A stretch of 64,000 nt of DNA from Streptomyces ficellus (lineage in GTDB: Bacteria > Actinomycetota > Actinomycetes > Streptomycetales > Streptomycetaceae), in assembly GCF_030406405.1 (NCBI RefSeq), contig NZ_JAUEPL010000012.1, positions 60,402-124,401 of the forward strand, in the 5' to 3' direction. Below the pieces are notes generated by a model that saw only the letters and a program-made list of their open reading frames with translations, was not told the origin of the DNA and searched no databases. The stretch's first letter is position 1. Each line of letters starts with the position of its first letter. Position numbers and translations under genes: made by a program. Of the stretch, positions 8,469 through 16,939 are shown in pieces.

Positions 8469-8502
8469 GGTGGCGCGACGGACAACCGTCCATCACGCCA
8501 CC
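8469..8502. promoter_or_regulatory. Imperfect inverted repeat upstream of the polysaccharide operon
   Basis: Two 15-nt arms (8469-8483 and 8488-8502) flank an AACC loop. Two positions do not pair on the plus strand (C with A), but in a minus-strand RNA they would be G-U wobbles. It sits 80 nt before the glycosyltransferase start in a 230-nt gap. It could be an operator for a dimeric regulator or a structured leader. Confidence 0.45.
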
Positions 8503-8581
8503 GGCATATCCGCTTACGTTCTTCCCGCTGTGAGTCGCCGGACCAACGGCGGCCGGCGCAAGGGAGATCGGGGGTGTACTC

Positions 8582-10405
8582 ATGCGGATCGGACTGCTCA
8601 CCGAGGGCGGATACCCGTATGCCACGGGGGAATCCAGGCTCTGGTGCGACCGGCTCGTGCGCGGTCTCGCGCAGCATGAGTTCGACATCTACGCGCTCAG
8701 CCGCAGCGCCCGCCAGGAGAACGGCGGCCGGCTCCCGCTCCCGCCCCAGGTGCGGGGCGTGCGCACGGCTTCCCCGTGGGCCCCCGCGAGCGACCGGCGC
8801 GGTCGTCCGCGCCGTTACGGACGGCGCGAGCGCCGTCGCTTCACCACCCACGTCACGCAACTGGCCGCCGCCGTGTGCGGAACGGACGCCGGTCTCGCCG
8901 ATGAGGCTTTCGCCGAGGGGCTGTACGGGCTCGCCGAGCTCGGCCGTGAACACGGTGGCCTGCACGCCGCCCTGCGCTCCGAAACGACCGTGCGCGCGCT
9001 GGAGTCCGCCTGCCGCGCCCCTGGCGCACGCCGGAGCCTGCACGGCGCGACCGTCCCCGACTACCTGGTGTTCGCCGACCGGCTGGAGCGCGCCCTGCGC
9101 CCCCTCTCGCTCGACTGGTACGGCGCCGAGGACGGCCTCGGCGCGGTCGACCTCTGCCACGCCGCCTCCGGCGGACCGGCGGCCCTCCCCGGACTTCTGG
9201 CCAAACGCTTCTTCGGCGTTCCGCTGCTGGTCACCGAGTACGGCGTACACCTGCGCGCGCACTACCTGGCGGCCGCCGACGCGCCGCTGAGCGCACCCGT
9301 GCGCGCCCTGCTCGCCGCCTTCCACGGCTGCCTCGCCACCGAGGTGTACCGGCAGGCCGCCGTCATCACCCCCGGCAACACCCACGCGCGCCGCTGGCAG
9401 GAGAGGTGCGGCGCCGACCGGGCCAAGGTGCGGACCGTCTACCCGGGCCTGGAGGCCGAACAGTTCGCGGCGGTCGGCGACGGTGACGACGGCGGCGACC
9501 CCCACACGCTGGTGTGGGTGGGCCGGATCGAGCCGGCCAAGGACCTCGTCGGCCTGCTGCACGCCTTCGCGGAGGTACGGAAGGCCGAGCCGCACGCCCG
9601 GCTCCGGCTCCTGTCGGTGCCGCGCCACGAGCCCGGGACCGCCACGTACCTCGCGCACTGCCAGGCCCTGGCCGCCCAGCTGTTCCCCGACGAGGCCGCC
9701 GACGCGCACGCCGTCGGTGACAACCCGGTCTCCTTCGAGGAGGTCGGCGGCCCGTACGCACCCGGTCTCGCGGACGCGTACGCCGCGGGCGCGGTGGTCG
9801 TCCTCTCCAGCGTGGTCGAGGGCTTCCCGGTCGGCCTGGTCGAGGCCATGCTCTGCGGCCGCGCCACCGTGTCGACGGACGTCGGCGCGGTCGTCGAAGT
9901 CATCGGCGGTACGGGACTGGTCGTGCCCCCGCGCAATCCGCGGGCGCTCGCCGACGCCTGCCTGGCGCTGTTGCGCGACCCGGAGCGCAGGTCCCGGCTG
10001 GGCGCCGCCGCGCGTGCCCGCGCGCTGGAACTGTTCACCGTGGAGCAGAATCTCGCGGCGTTCCGCGACATCTACCTGCAGCTGATCTCGCACGCGCCCG
10101 TGCGCCGCCCTGCCGAGTGCGTCGGCGCGGACGGCCGGCCGCTGCCCTTCGCGCACCCCGCCGAGGCGTACCTGCCCGGGCACTGGACGCGGCGCGACGA
10201 CGGGTGCCGCGTGAGCCGCGGGGCGGCGGGCGGCGCGGCGAGCGGCACCGGGCCCTCGGGGCGCGGCACCACGCCACTGTGGGCGGAGCAGCGGGGGGAC
10301 GCGGACCCGGGCGCGGTCTCCGGGGCGGTCTTGGGGACGGTTCCGGGCGTGGGCGCCGGTTCGGGCGTGGGCGCGGTTGCGGGAAAGGGGCACGGCGATG
10401 CCTGA
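8582..10405 (+). CDS. PelF-type GT4 glycosyltransferase (DUF3492 N-terminus)
   Basis: The start MRIGLLTEGGYPYATGESRL is characteristic of the DUF3492/PelF group. The second Rossmann domain carries LVWVGRIEPAKDLVGLLHAF and the nucleotide-sugar binding signature SSVVEGFPVGLVEAMLCGR with its acidic residue, about residues 400-430. The protein (607 aa) extends the catalytic unit with a Gly/Ala-rich C-terminal tail after about residue 510. Cytosolic; it should transfer a sugar, in Pel systems N-acetylgalactosamine or N-acetylglucosamine, from a UDP donor. Its stop overlaps the start of the next membrane protein by 8 nt, followed by an epimerase and a glycosidase. Confidence 0.88.
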   Translation: MRIGLLTEGGYPYATGESRLWCDRLVRGLAQHEFDIYALSRSARQENGGRLPLPPQVRGVRTASPWAPASDRRGRPRRYGRRERRRFTTHVTQLAAAVCGTDAGLADEAFAEGLYGLAELGREHGGLHAALRSETTVRALESACRAPGARRSLHGATVPDYLVFADRLERALRPLSLDWYGAEDGLGAVDLCHAASGGPAALPGLLAKRFFGVPLLVTEYGVHLRAHYLAAADAPLSAPVRALLAAFHGCLATEVYRQAAVITPGNTHARRWQERCGADRAKVRTVYPGLEAEQFAAVGDGDDGGDPHTLVWVGRIEPAKDLVGLLHAFAEVRKAEPHARLRLLSVPRHEPGTATYLAHCQALAAQLFPDEAADAHAVGDNPVSFEEVGGPYAPGLADAYAAGAVVVLSSVVEGFPVGLVEAMLCGRATVSTDVGAVVEVIGGTGLVVPPRNPRALADACLALLRDPERRSRLGAAARARALELFTVEQNLAAFRDIYLQLISHAPVRRPAECVGADGRPLPFAHPAEAYLPGHWTRRDDGCRVSRGAAGGAASGTGPSGRGTTPLWAEQRGDADPGAVSGAVLGTVPGVGAGSGVGAVAGKGHGDA

Positions 10406-11522
10406 GCCAGACTCCGCGACACCAGGCGGCGGCCGAGTGACGGGCACCCGGCGCGGGCCCGCCGACCCCGTGAAGGCGCTGCTGCACCGGCACCGGGAGC
10501 TGTGCCGGCGGGCGGTCGACCCGCTGGAGATCGCCGCCGGGCTGGAGGCCCACGGGATCACCGACCGCACCGCCGCCCGGTTCCGGCACCGCGATGTCTT
10601 CTCGCTCGCCGAGGAGCTGTACGCGCGCGTGCCGCGCGGCGACGACAGCGCCCGCCCCGGCGCCGCCGCCGTACCCGACGACACGGCCGCCGCGTGGAAC
10701 GGCCGCGCCGTCCTGCCGGCGCTGCTGCCCGGCGCCCTGGCCGCGCTCACCGTCGCGGGCCTCGCGGCGACCGAGGGGCCGTCACGGGCGGCGATCGGCG
10801 CGGCCGGCGCCATCGGGCTGATCGTGGCGCTCACCGCCTGCCCGCGGCGCGGCCCGCTGCGACCGGGCGGACGCACGGCATGGTCCACGCGCGCGTGGAC
10901 CGGGTTTCTGCTGGCGTACGCCGTGTTCGGCGACGGGCTGCTGGATCAGCTCGTGGCGGGCGGCCCGGACGGCGCCTGGCCGGCGGCCACCGCGCCGCTG
11001 GTCACCCTCTGCCTCGCGGTCGCGCCCGCGGCCTGGTGCGCCCACCTCTTCTCCGTACGGGCACGGCGGCAACTGGCGCGCAGCCGCGGCCTGGAGGAGT
11101 TCGCCGCCGGGACGCGCCCCCTGCTGCTCGCGGTCGTCGCGCTCCATACGGCGGCCCTGGCAGGTCTGGTGGCGCTCGTGGGCGCGTTGCTCGGCAACGG
11201 TTCCCCCGGCGCCACCCTGGCCCTCGGCACCCTCCTCTTCGTCGCCCGGCTGCTCACCGTCCACGGCTTCGCCGCACCCGCCGCCACCGGGCTCCTCGCG
11301 GCCTGCGCCGCCCAGGCACTCGCCCTCGCGTCCGTCCCCGCCGGCCGCGTCCCCGGCTGCGACTGGCTCGCCCGCCCCGTCGAGGCGGCCGTCGCCACCT
11401 GGGGCGCCGCATCCGTACCCACCCTCGTGTGCGGCGCGGCCGCCCTCGCCCTGCTGGCCCGTGCCACCGCCGTACTCGCCCGGGCCTCCGCCCACGCCAC
11501 CACGACCACCGCCACCACCTGA
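10398..11522 (+). CDS. Polytopic membrane protein of the polysaccharide operon
   Basis: 374 residues. The N-terminal about 100 residues are soluble and include AAGLEAHGITDRTAARFRHR, reminiscent of a small helical binding unit. The remainder contains around eight hydrophobic segments (for example ALLPGALAALTVAGLAA, AAIGAAGAIGLIVALTA, LATALLVALALH-like stretches to residue 365). ATG 10398 overlaps the glycosyltransferase end, which implies translational coupling. By position it could be the export or assembly partner of the glycosyltransferase, as PelG is for PelF, but it is shorter than PelG and I cannot establish homology by eye. Confidence 0.7.
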   Translation: MPEPDSATPGGGRVTGTRRGPADPVKALLHRHRELCRRAVDPLEIAAGLEAHGITDRTAARFRHRDVFSLAEELYARVPRGDDSARPGAAAVPDDTAAAWNGRAVLPALLPGALAALTVAGLAATEGPSRAAIGAAGAIGLIVALTACPRRGPLRPGGRTAWSTRAWTGFLLAYAVFGDGLLDQLVAGGPDGAWPAATAPLVTLCLAVAPAAWCAHLFSVRARRQLARSRGLEEFAAGTRPLLLAVVALHTAALAGLVALVGALLGNGSPGATLALGTLLFVARLLTVHGFAAPAATGLLAACAAQALALASVPAGRVPGCDWLARPVEAAVATWGAASVPTLVCGAAALALLARATAVLARASAHATTTTATT

Positions 11523-11593
11523 CCCGGTGCGGCCCCTTCACCGGCACGCCCGACCAGTCCCGCCACACGATCCGAACGAGGAGACAACGGACA

Positions 11594-11646
11594 TGACCCC
11601 CCAATCCCCAGCAACGGCCGGTCGGCGCGAAGGGGGCGCGCGATGA
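11594..11646 (+). CDS. Possible 17-aa coupling micro-ORF before the epimerase
   Basis: ATG 11594 follows GAGGAG by 10 nt and reads 17 codons (MTPQSPATAGRREGGAR) to a TGA that overlaps the epimerase ATG as ATGA. The epimerase itself has only a weak upstream ribosome site (AAGGGGG), so re-initiation from this micro-ORF may help its translation. No peptide function is implied. The coding status is unproven. Confidence 0.3.
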
Positions 11647-12611
11647 GGGTGCTGCTGCTCGGTGCCAATGGATTCCTCGGCCGCTTCGTCGCCGACCGGC
11701 TGCTCGCCGACCCGGCCGTCCACCTCACCGCCCTCGGGCGCGGTGACGACGCCGACGTACGCTTCGACCTCGCCGGCGGAAGCCCCGGCGCGCTCACCCG
11801 GTTCCTGGACGCCGTCCACCCCGGAGTCGTGATCAACTGCGCCGGGACCACCCGGGGCGGCGCCCGCGAGCTGACCCGGCACAACACGGTCGCCGTCGCG
11901 ACCGTGTGCGAGGCGCTGCGGCGCAGCGGCTGCGGGGCACGGCTGGTCCAGGTCGGCTGCGCCTCCGAGTACGGGCCCTCGCAGCCCGGCTCGTCCACCG
12001 CCGAGGACGCGGTGCCGCGCCCCGGCGGGCCCTACGGCGTCTCCAAGCTGGCCGCCACCGAACTGGTCCTCGGCTCCGGGCTGGACGCCGTCGTCCTGCG
12101 GGTCTTCTCGCCGGTCGGCCCCGGCACCCCGGCCGGGTCGCCGCTCGGGCGGCTCGCGGAGGCGATGCGCCGGGCCATGCAGTCCGGCGACGGTGAACTG
12201 AAACTCGGCGGCCTCGGCGTACAGCGCGACTTCGTCGACGTACGCGATGTGGCGCGCGCCGTGCACGCCGCCTCCCTCTCCGCGGCGCAGGGCATCGTCA
12301 ACATCGGTACGGGCCGTGCCGTACGGCTCCGGGACGCGGCCGCCGTCCTGGCCCGGGTCGCCGGCTACGCGGGCGCCCTGCACGAGCTGGACGCGCCGCC
12401 GAGCAGGCCCGCCATGGCGACCATCGGCGTCCAGCGCGGTGAGAGCCCGCCCGAACACCCGGCCGCAGGCCCCTCCCCGTACCCCGATGGCTGCGGCAGC
12501 TGGCAGCAGGCCGACGTCCGCACGGCGCGCGACCGGCTCGGCTGGCGGCCCCGGATCAACCTGGAGGAATCCCTCGCCGACATCTGGATGGAGGCCGCAT
12601 GCCGCATCTGA
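11643..12611 (+). CDS. NAD-dependent epimerase/dehydratase (extended SDR)
   Basis: The Rossmann nucleotide site is MRVLLLGANGFLGRFVADRL (GxxGxxG). The catalytic pair appears as YGVSKLAATE (YxxxK) with an upstream Ser in VGCASEYG. The 322-residue length fits UDP-sugar epimerases or dTDP-sugar reductases. The expected role is to provide or modify the nucleotide sugar used by the glycosyltransferase of this operon. In Pel-producing bacteria a UDP-GlcNAc 4-epimerase fills this place. The next gene starts 13 nt before its stop. Confidence 0.88.
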   Translation: MRVLLLGANGFLGRFVADRLLADPAVHLTALGRGDDADVRFDLAGGSPGALTRFLDAVHPGVVINCAGTTRGGARELTRHNTVAVATVCEALRRSGCGARLVQVGCASEYGPSQPGSSTAEDAVPRPGGPYGVSKLAATELVLGSGLDAVVLRVFSPVGPGTPAGSPLGRLAEAMRRAMQSGDGELKLGGLGVQRDFVDVRDVARAVHAASLSAAQGIVNIGTGRAVRLRDAAAVLARVAGYAGALHELDAPPSRPAMATIGVQRGESPPEHPAAGPSPYPDGCGSWQQADVRTARDRLGWRPRINLEESLADIWMEAACRI

Positions 12612-13372
12612 TCAGTACGGGCACGGAGCTGTCCGCGACCGGCGCGGAACGGCTCGGGTTCGGCATCCCCGGCTACGCCCACCCCCTGCTGGCGCCCGTC
12701 GAGTGGGCAGAACTGACCCGCCCCGGCACGCCCCTGCACTGGGCCGTCCTCAACGTCGCGGACGGCCCGGGTGCCCGGCCCGACCCGCACTGCCTGGAGG
12801 CCGCCGGAAAGCTGCGCAACGCGGGCGTGCGCGTCCTCGGCCACCTCGACCTCGGGTACGGCTCCCGGCCCTTCGGCGAGCTCGTCTCCGACGCCCACCG
12901 CTACCTGGACTGGTACCTGGTGGACGGCTATCTGCTGGACCGCTGTCCCACGGACCGGGCGGACCTGGCCGCGGTACGGCGTACGACGGCCACCTTGGAG
13001 GCCGTCCTCGACGGCGTGGACGGTGCGCATCTGGTGCTGGGGCACGGCTCCCACCCGTACCCCGGGTATGCCGAAATCGCCGACCAGTTGGTGACGTTTT
13101 CCGGGCCGTGGACGGATTACCGCTGGTCACAGGCGCCCGAATGGACCGCCGACCACCCGCCCGAACGGTTTGCGCACCTCGTCCACGGAGTGCCGCGCAC
13201 CCATCTGGAGGAGGCGGTGCGCATCGCGCGGTGGCAGGGGGCCGGGACGATCTTCTTCACGGACCGCACCGCGCGCGCCGGTGACCACACCGGACAGAAC
13301 AGCCCATTCGAGACTCTGCCCGGCTACTGGGACGAAATCGTCTCGCAGATCGGACCAGGCGTCTCGGAATGA
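12599..13372 (+). CDS. Spherulin-4-type glycoside hydrolase-like protein
   Basis: The sequence follows the spherulin-4 / GH114-like TIM-barrel pattern: an opening FGIPGYAHPLLAPVEW, then HWAVLNVADGPGARPD, then GVRVLGHLDLGYGSRP, then the strand WYLVDGYLLDR that carries the acidic residue used as catalyst in the family. It is 257 residues long and lacks a signal peptide, so it would act in the cytoplasm or at the inner membrane face unless exported another way. Family enzymes cut alpha-1,4 galactosaminoglycans, and the PelA hydrolase domain is a distant relative. Placement after a PelF-type transferase supports an action on the same polymer. Confidence 0.8.
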   Translation: MPHLISTGTELSATGAERLGFGIPGYAHPLLAPVEWAELTRPGTPLHWAVLNVADGPGARPDPHCLEAAGKLRNAGVRVLGHLDLGYGSRPFGELVSDAHRYLDWYLVDGYLLDRCPTDRADLAAVRRTTATLEAVLDGVDGAHLVLGHGSHPYPGYAEIADQLVTFSGPWTDYRWSQAPEWTADHPPERFAHLVHGVPRTHLEEAVRIARWQGAGTIFFTDRTARAGDHTGQNSPFETLPGYWDEIVSQIGPGVSE

Positions 13373-13442
13373 GGAGGGCCGTGGCAGTGTTACGGAAGAA
13401 CAACCGTACTGACTACCGACCAGCTGTATTGATGAGGTCTCC

Positions 13443-14621
13443 GTGTCGCTGCCACCCCTGGTCGAGCCGGCTGCCGAGCTCACCGTAGACGAGGTCCGCA
13501 GGTACTCCCGCCACCTGATCATCCCGGATGTCGGGATGGACGGGCAGAAGCGGCTGAAGAACGCCAAAGTGCTCTGTGTGGGCGCCGGCGGCCTCGGCTC
13601 CCCGGCCCTGATGTACCTGGCCGCGGCGGGGGTGGGCACGCTCGGCATCGTGGAGTTCGACGAGGTCGACGAGTCGAACCTGCAGCGCCAGATCATCCAC
13701 AGCCAGTCGGACATCGGCCGCTCCAAGGCCGAGTCCGCGCGCGACAGCGTCCTCGGCATCAACCCGTACGTGAACGTGATCCTTCACGAGGAGCGGCTGG
13801 AAGCCGACAACGTGATGGACATCTTCAGCCAGTACGACCTGATCGTCGACGGCACGGACAACTTCGCCACGCGGTACCTGGTCAACGACGCGTGCGTGCT
13901 GCTGAACAAGCCGTACGTATGGGGCTCGATCTACCGTTTCGACGGCCAGGCCTCCGTCTTCTGGTCCGAGTACGGCCCCTGCTACCGCTGCCTCTACCCG
14001 GAGCCCCCGCCGCCGGGCATGGTCCCCTCCTGCGCCGAGGGCGGCGTCCTGGGCGTGCTGTGCGCGTCGATCGGCTCCATCCAGGTCACCGAGGCGATCA
14101 AGGTCCTGACCGGTGTCGGTGAGCCGCTGGTCGGCCGCCTGATGATCTACGACGCCCTGGAGATGCAGTACCGCCAGGTCAAGGTCCGCAAGGACCCCGA
14201 CTGCGCGGTCTGCGGCAAGAACCCGACCGTCACCGAGCTCATCGACTACGAGGCCTTCTGCGGCGTCGTGTCCGAGGAGGCCCAGGAGGCGGCGCTCGGC
14301 TCGACGATCACTCCCAAGCAGCTCAAGGAGTGGATCGACGAGGGCGAGAGCATCGACATCATCGATGTCCGTGAGCAGAACGAGTACGAGATCGTCTCGA
14401 TCCCCGGCGCCCGGCTGATCCCGAAGAACGAGTTCCTGATGGGCACCGCCCTCCAGGACCTGCCCCAGGACAAGAAGATCGTCCTGCATTGCAAGACGGG
14501 TGTCCGCAGTGCGGAAGTCCTCGCGGTGCTGAAGTCCGCCGGCTTCGCGGACGCGGTCCACGTCGGTGGCGGGGTCATCGGCTGGGTGAACCAGATCGAG
14601 CCGGAGAAGCCGATCTACTAG
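13443..14621 (+). CDS. moeZ: Adenylyltransferase/sulfurtransferase MoeZ
   Basis: A fusion of a ThiF/MoeB E1-like domain and a rhodanese domain. ATP site GAGGLGSPA (about residues 42-50), R-finger region SNLQRQIIHSQSDIG, adenylating Asp in DGTDNFATR, and two Zn-binding CxxC pairs (CYRC and CAVC). The C-terminal rhodanese has active Cys350 in HCKTGVRS. In actinobacteria it adenylates and thiocarboxylates sulfur-carrier proteins for molybdopterin, cysteine (CysO) and some secondary-metabolite pathways. 392 residues is normal length. The GTG 13443 start follows GAGGT. The gene is followed by a strong hairpin shared with a convergent gene; a MoaE gene lies near 61.7 kb. Confidence 0.95.
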   Translation: MSLPPLVEPAAELTVDEVRRYSRHLIIPDVGMDGQKRLKNAKVLCVGAGGLGSPALMYLAAAGVGTLGIVEFDEVDESNLQRQIIHSQSDIGRSKAESARDSVLGINPYVNVILHEERLEADNVMDIFSQYDLIVDGTDNFATRYLVNDACVLLNKPYVWGSIYRFDGQASVFWSEYGPCYRCLYPEPPPPGMVPSCAEGGVLGVLCASIGSIQVTEAIKVLTGVGEPLVGRLMIYDALEMQYRQVKVRKDPDCAVCGKNPTVTELIDYEAFCGVVSEEAQEAALGSTITPKQLKEWIDEGESIDIIDVREQNEYEIVSIPGARLIPKNEFLMGTALQDLPQDKKIVLHCKTGVRSAEVLAVLKSAGFADAVHVGGGVIGWVNQIEPEKPIY

Positions 14622-14692
14622 ACGGCGGTTTTCGCACGGGCCGCTCGTAGGGCTGTTCGCGCGGGAGGTGCGTACGGGCTCTCCGTACGAGT

Positions 14693-14730
14693 GCGATGGG
14701 CCGGACCCGGGACGGGGTCCGGCCCATCGC
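14693..14730. terminator. Perfect 16-bp hairpin between convergent moeZ and oxygenase genes
   Basis: Left arm 14693-14708, right arm 14715-14730, 6-nt loop GGGACG, no mismatch. It lies between two converging stop codons and can serve both transcripts. Confidence 0.85.
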
Positions 14731-14762
14731 GCATGGCCCCTGAGGCGGCTCCCTCTTGGCCG

Positions 14763-15530
14763 TCAGGCGGCGTAGGGCCCGCCAATGGGGGCGGCGATCT
14801 GCACGCGCTTGAGGTGGCGCGTCGGGTCCTCGAACGCGTTGCGCGAGTGCAGCATCCGCCAGTTGTTCCAGACGATCATGTCGCGCTCCTGGTATTCCAC
14901 GGCGACATGGCTCTCGTCATAGATCTCCTTGCCCCGCTCCAGCAGCCGGGCCGCCAGTTCGTCTCCCTCGGGCACGACCAGGTTGTTGTAGGAGAAGCGG
15001 AGGACGCGCTCGCCGTCGACTTCTTCCAGAACCGGGTGCTCCACATGGTGGTGGACACCGCGACGGGCCAGGCCTTCCGTGGATGTCCACGCGTAGGGCG
15101 TCTCGGAGAAGTGCCGCAATTCGGTTTCGGTGAATTCACGGAGGATGCGGTCTCCGTCGAGCAGGGTCGTCTCACCGCCCAGTCCGGACGCCGGCTTGAC
15201 GCACCACAGGGCCATGTACCGGGGCGGCAGGCCGCGGAACTCATAACCCTCGGTGTGCGGAACCAGCGGTCTGCGGTTCTGGGCGTGGTAGATGTCGTCC
15301 ATGTCGGCCTCGGGCTTGAGGTCGCCGACCACGGTCCCCGTGGGTGTCGGCTGGAAGTCGCCCAGTTCCTTGAGGAAAGCGACATGGTCGAAGCTGTCCG
15401 GCACGTTCACGATCTGGACGTAGCCGTTGTTGCCCAGAAGCTGGCGGAACGCGTACCGCAGGACGCTGTCCGGCAGCGGGTCGTTGTTGACGTCATAGCA
15501 GGAGAGAACGCTGTCAGGAGACTTCGGCAT
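14763..15530 (-). CDS. TauD/TfdA-family Fe(II)/2-oxoglutarate-dependent oxygenase (HxE type)
   Basis: 255 residues with the facial metal triad His92-x-Glu94 (in VPHTEGYEF) and His228 (in WRMLHSRNAF), and Arg242 placed to bind 2-oxoglutarate. The HxE rather than HxD arrangement is that of the clavaminate synthase / amino-acid beta-hydroxylase branch, not of taurine dioxygenase. The substrate is therefore more likely an amino-acid-like compound than a sulfonate, but it cannot be read from the sequence. It is transcribed after a TSUP permease gene with a 145-nt gap. The two genes form a small unit between moeZ and the S33 peptidase. Confidence 0.85.
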   Translation of the reverse strand: MPKSPDSVLSCYDVNNDPLPDSVLRYAFRQLLGNNGYVQIVNVPDSFDHVAFLKELGDFQPTPTGTVVGDLKPEADMDDIYHAQNRRPLVPHTEGYEFRGLPPRYMALWCVKPASGLGGETTLLDGDRILREFTETELRHFSETPYAWTSTEGLARRGVHHHVEHPVLEEVDGERVLRFSYNNLVVPEGDELAARLLERGKEIYDESHVAVEYQERDMIVWNNWRMLHSRNAFEDPTRHLKRVQIAAPIGGPYAA

Positions 15531-15675
15531 GACCGGTCCTTGTTCTTGTCCAGTGGTGGGTGGGTAATTGCGGTGGTGCGGGAAAGCGCGGCCTGACGGC
15601 GAGGCGACTCGTGACCGAGGCCGCGTGGTCGGATTGCATGGGTTTACTGTTCTCTTCGGTCTTTTTCTTCGGCCA

Positions 15676-16461
15676 TCAGGTGAACTCGTCGTATCCGAGG
15701 CGGAGCACCATGGCCGCTACGACCACCAGCAGGACGCCCCTGATGAACCCGCTGCCCCGGGACATGGTCATCCGTGCGCCCACCAGCGCGCCGGCCACGT
15801 TGAACACGGACATGCCGAGTCCCAGCACCCAGAGCACATGACCCTGGACGGCGAAGACCAGGAGAGCGCCGAGATTGGTGCCCACGTTGATCATCTTCAC
15901 GGTGGAGAGGGCCTGGATGAAGGTCAGGCTCAGCAGCGTGGTGAAGGAAATGATGAGGAATGTTCCGGTGCCCGGGCCGACAAGACCGTCGTAGAAGCCG
16001 ATTCCCGTCCCGGCGAGCAGGACGAGCCGGGCGACATGTCGCCGGTCCGGGGCGTCACGGTAAGCGTCCAGGTCGGCGGTGGTCGAGGTGCCGAACTGCG
16101 GGCGCATCAGGACGAAGGCCGCCACTGCGATGAGGAGGGCGAGGATGACCGGCCGCAGGAAATCCGAGGAGACCGCCGTCGCGACCATCGCGCCGCCCGC
16201 GGAGCCCGCGATCGCCGCGCTGCCGCCGACTGCCGCCACTTTCCGGGAAATGGGGTGTTTGCGCCGGTACACCAGGGCCGCTGTGAAGGTGCCAAGTGTG
16301 GCGGCCAGCTTGTTCGTTCCCAGGACGGAGGCCACGGGATAGGCGTTGGCCGTGACGAGAAGTGCGGGCAATTGCAGAAGGCCGCCACCTCCGACCACCG
16401 CGTCGACCCACCCTGCCATCGCGGCGACCGCTAACAGGGCGACTACAGCTTGCCATTCCAT
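15676..16461 (-). CDS. TSUP-family (TauE/SafE) membrane permease
   Basis: 261 residues with about eight membrane segments and the two characteristic family blocks: GWVDAVVGGGGLLQLPALL near the N-terminus with VLGTNKLAATLGTF, and a second repeat GFYDGLVGPGTGTFL with KMINVGTNLGALLVF. TSUP proteins move small anions, often sulfite, sulfoacetate or thiosulfate. Neighbour to a TauD-type oxygenase, it may export or import its product or substrate. ATG 16461 has no strong ribosome site. Specificity is not determinable. Confidence 0.88.
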   Translation of the reverse strand: MEWQAVVALLAVAAMAGWVDAVVGGGGLLQLPALLVTANAYPVASVLGTNKLAATLGTFTAALVYRRKHPISRKVAAVGGSAAIAGSAGGAMVATAVSSDFLRPVILALLIAVAAFVLMRPQFGTSTTADLDAYRDAPDRRHVARLVLLAGTGIGFYDGLVGPGTGTFLIISFTTLLSLTFIQALSTVKMINVGTNLGALLVFAVQGHVLWVLGLGMSVFNVAGALVGARMTMSRGSGFIRGVLLVVVAAMVLRLGYDEFT

Positions 16462-16939
16462 GAGTGACTGAATCTTTCGGAAGGACGCCCCGAAGTGAGA
16501 CGACGAGCGATGGTGGATAAATGTGCGCCTTGCCGGGGCTCATCGTGCCTGGAGAGTCAGTGCTCAGGGGTGGCGACCAGATGAACAGCAGCGGACGGAA
16601 AGGGCGATCTTCCTTACGGGTGGGGGGTGGTGACCGGGATTCTCCGGGCGGCCCTCCACGGGTATGCCGGCGGCCGGGAATGGGAATCCGCTATTCCGCT
16701 GACAGTGGTGGCGGACCTCTCGTTCGACTGGCTTACGGGCGCCGTGGATAAGGCGGGGAAGATCACGAGCGAGATCGTATGATCATCGAAAGCGACGCGT
16801 CACTCTTTCACGGTGGGATGAGAGCTAGGTCACATACGCTTTATTGGCTGGCCGCCGGGGATGTTTCCCGGAACGGCCGGCGGATCGCGCCGGGACGTCG
16901 GGGCGCCGGGAAATGTACTGCCGCAGCGCCATGCGACGG
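16462..16939. other. 478-nt region with no convincing gene
   Basis: This gap separates the permease promoter side from the 3' end of the S33 peptidase gene. It looks visibly richer in A/T than the surroundings (for example around 16770-16855) and should include the leftward promoter for the permease. Short rightward open frames exist (16521-16751, 16779-16988), but their composition and lack of ribosome sites make them unlikely genes. The contrast in composition could mark an insertion boundary. Confidence 0.4.

Noticed and set aside
8183..10888. Minus-strand 901-codon frame opposite the glycosyltransferase
   Set aside because: Composition is Arg/Gly/Ala-rich without any motif, while the opposite strand encodes a clear PelF-type enzyme.
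14763..15530. Taurine dioxygenase (TauD) as a precise name
   Set aside because: The metal site is His-x-Glu as in clavaminate synthase-type enzymes, so sulfonate specificity is not supported despite the TSUP neighbour.
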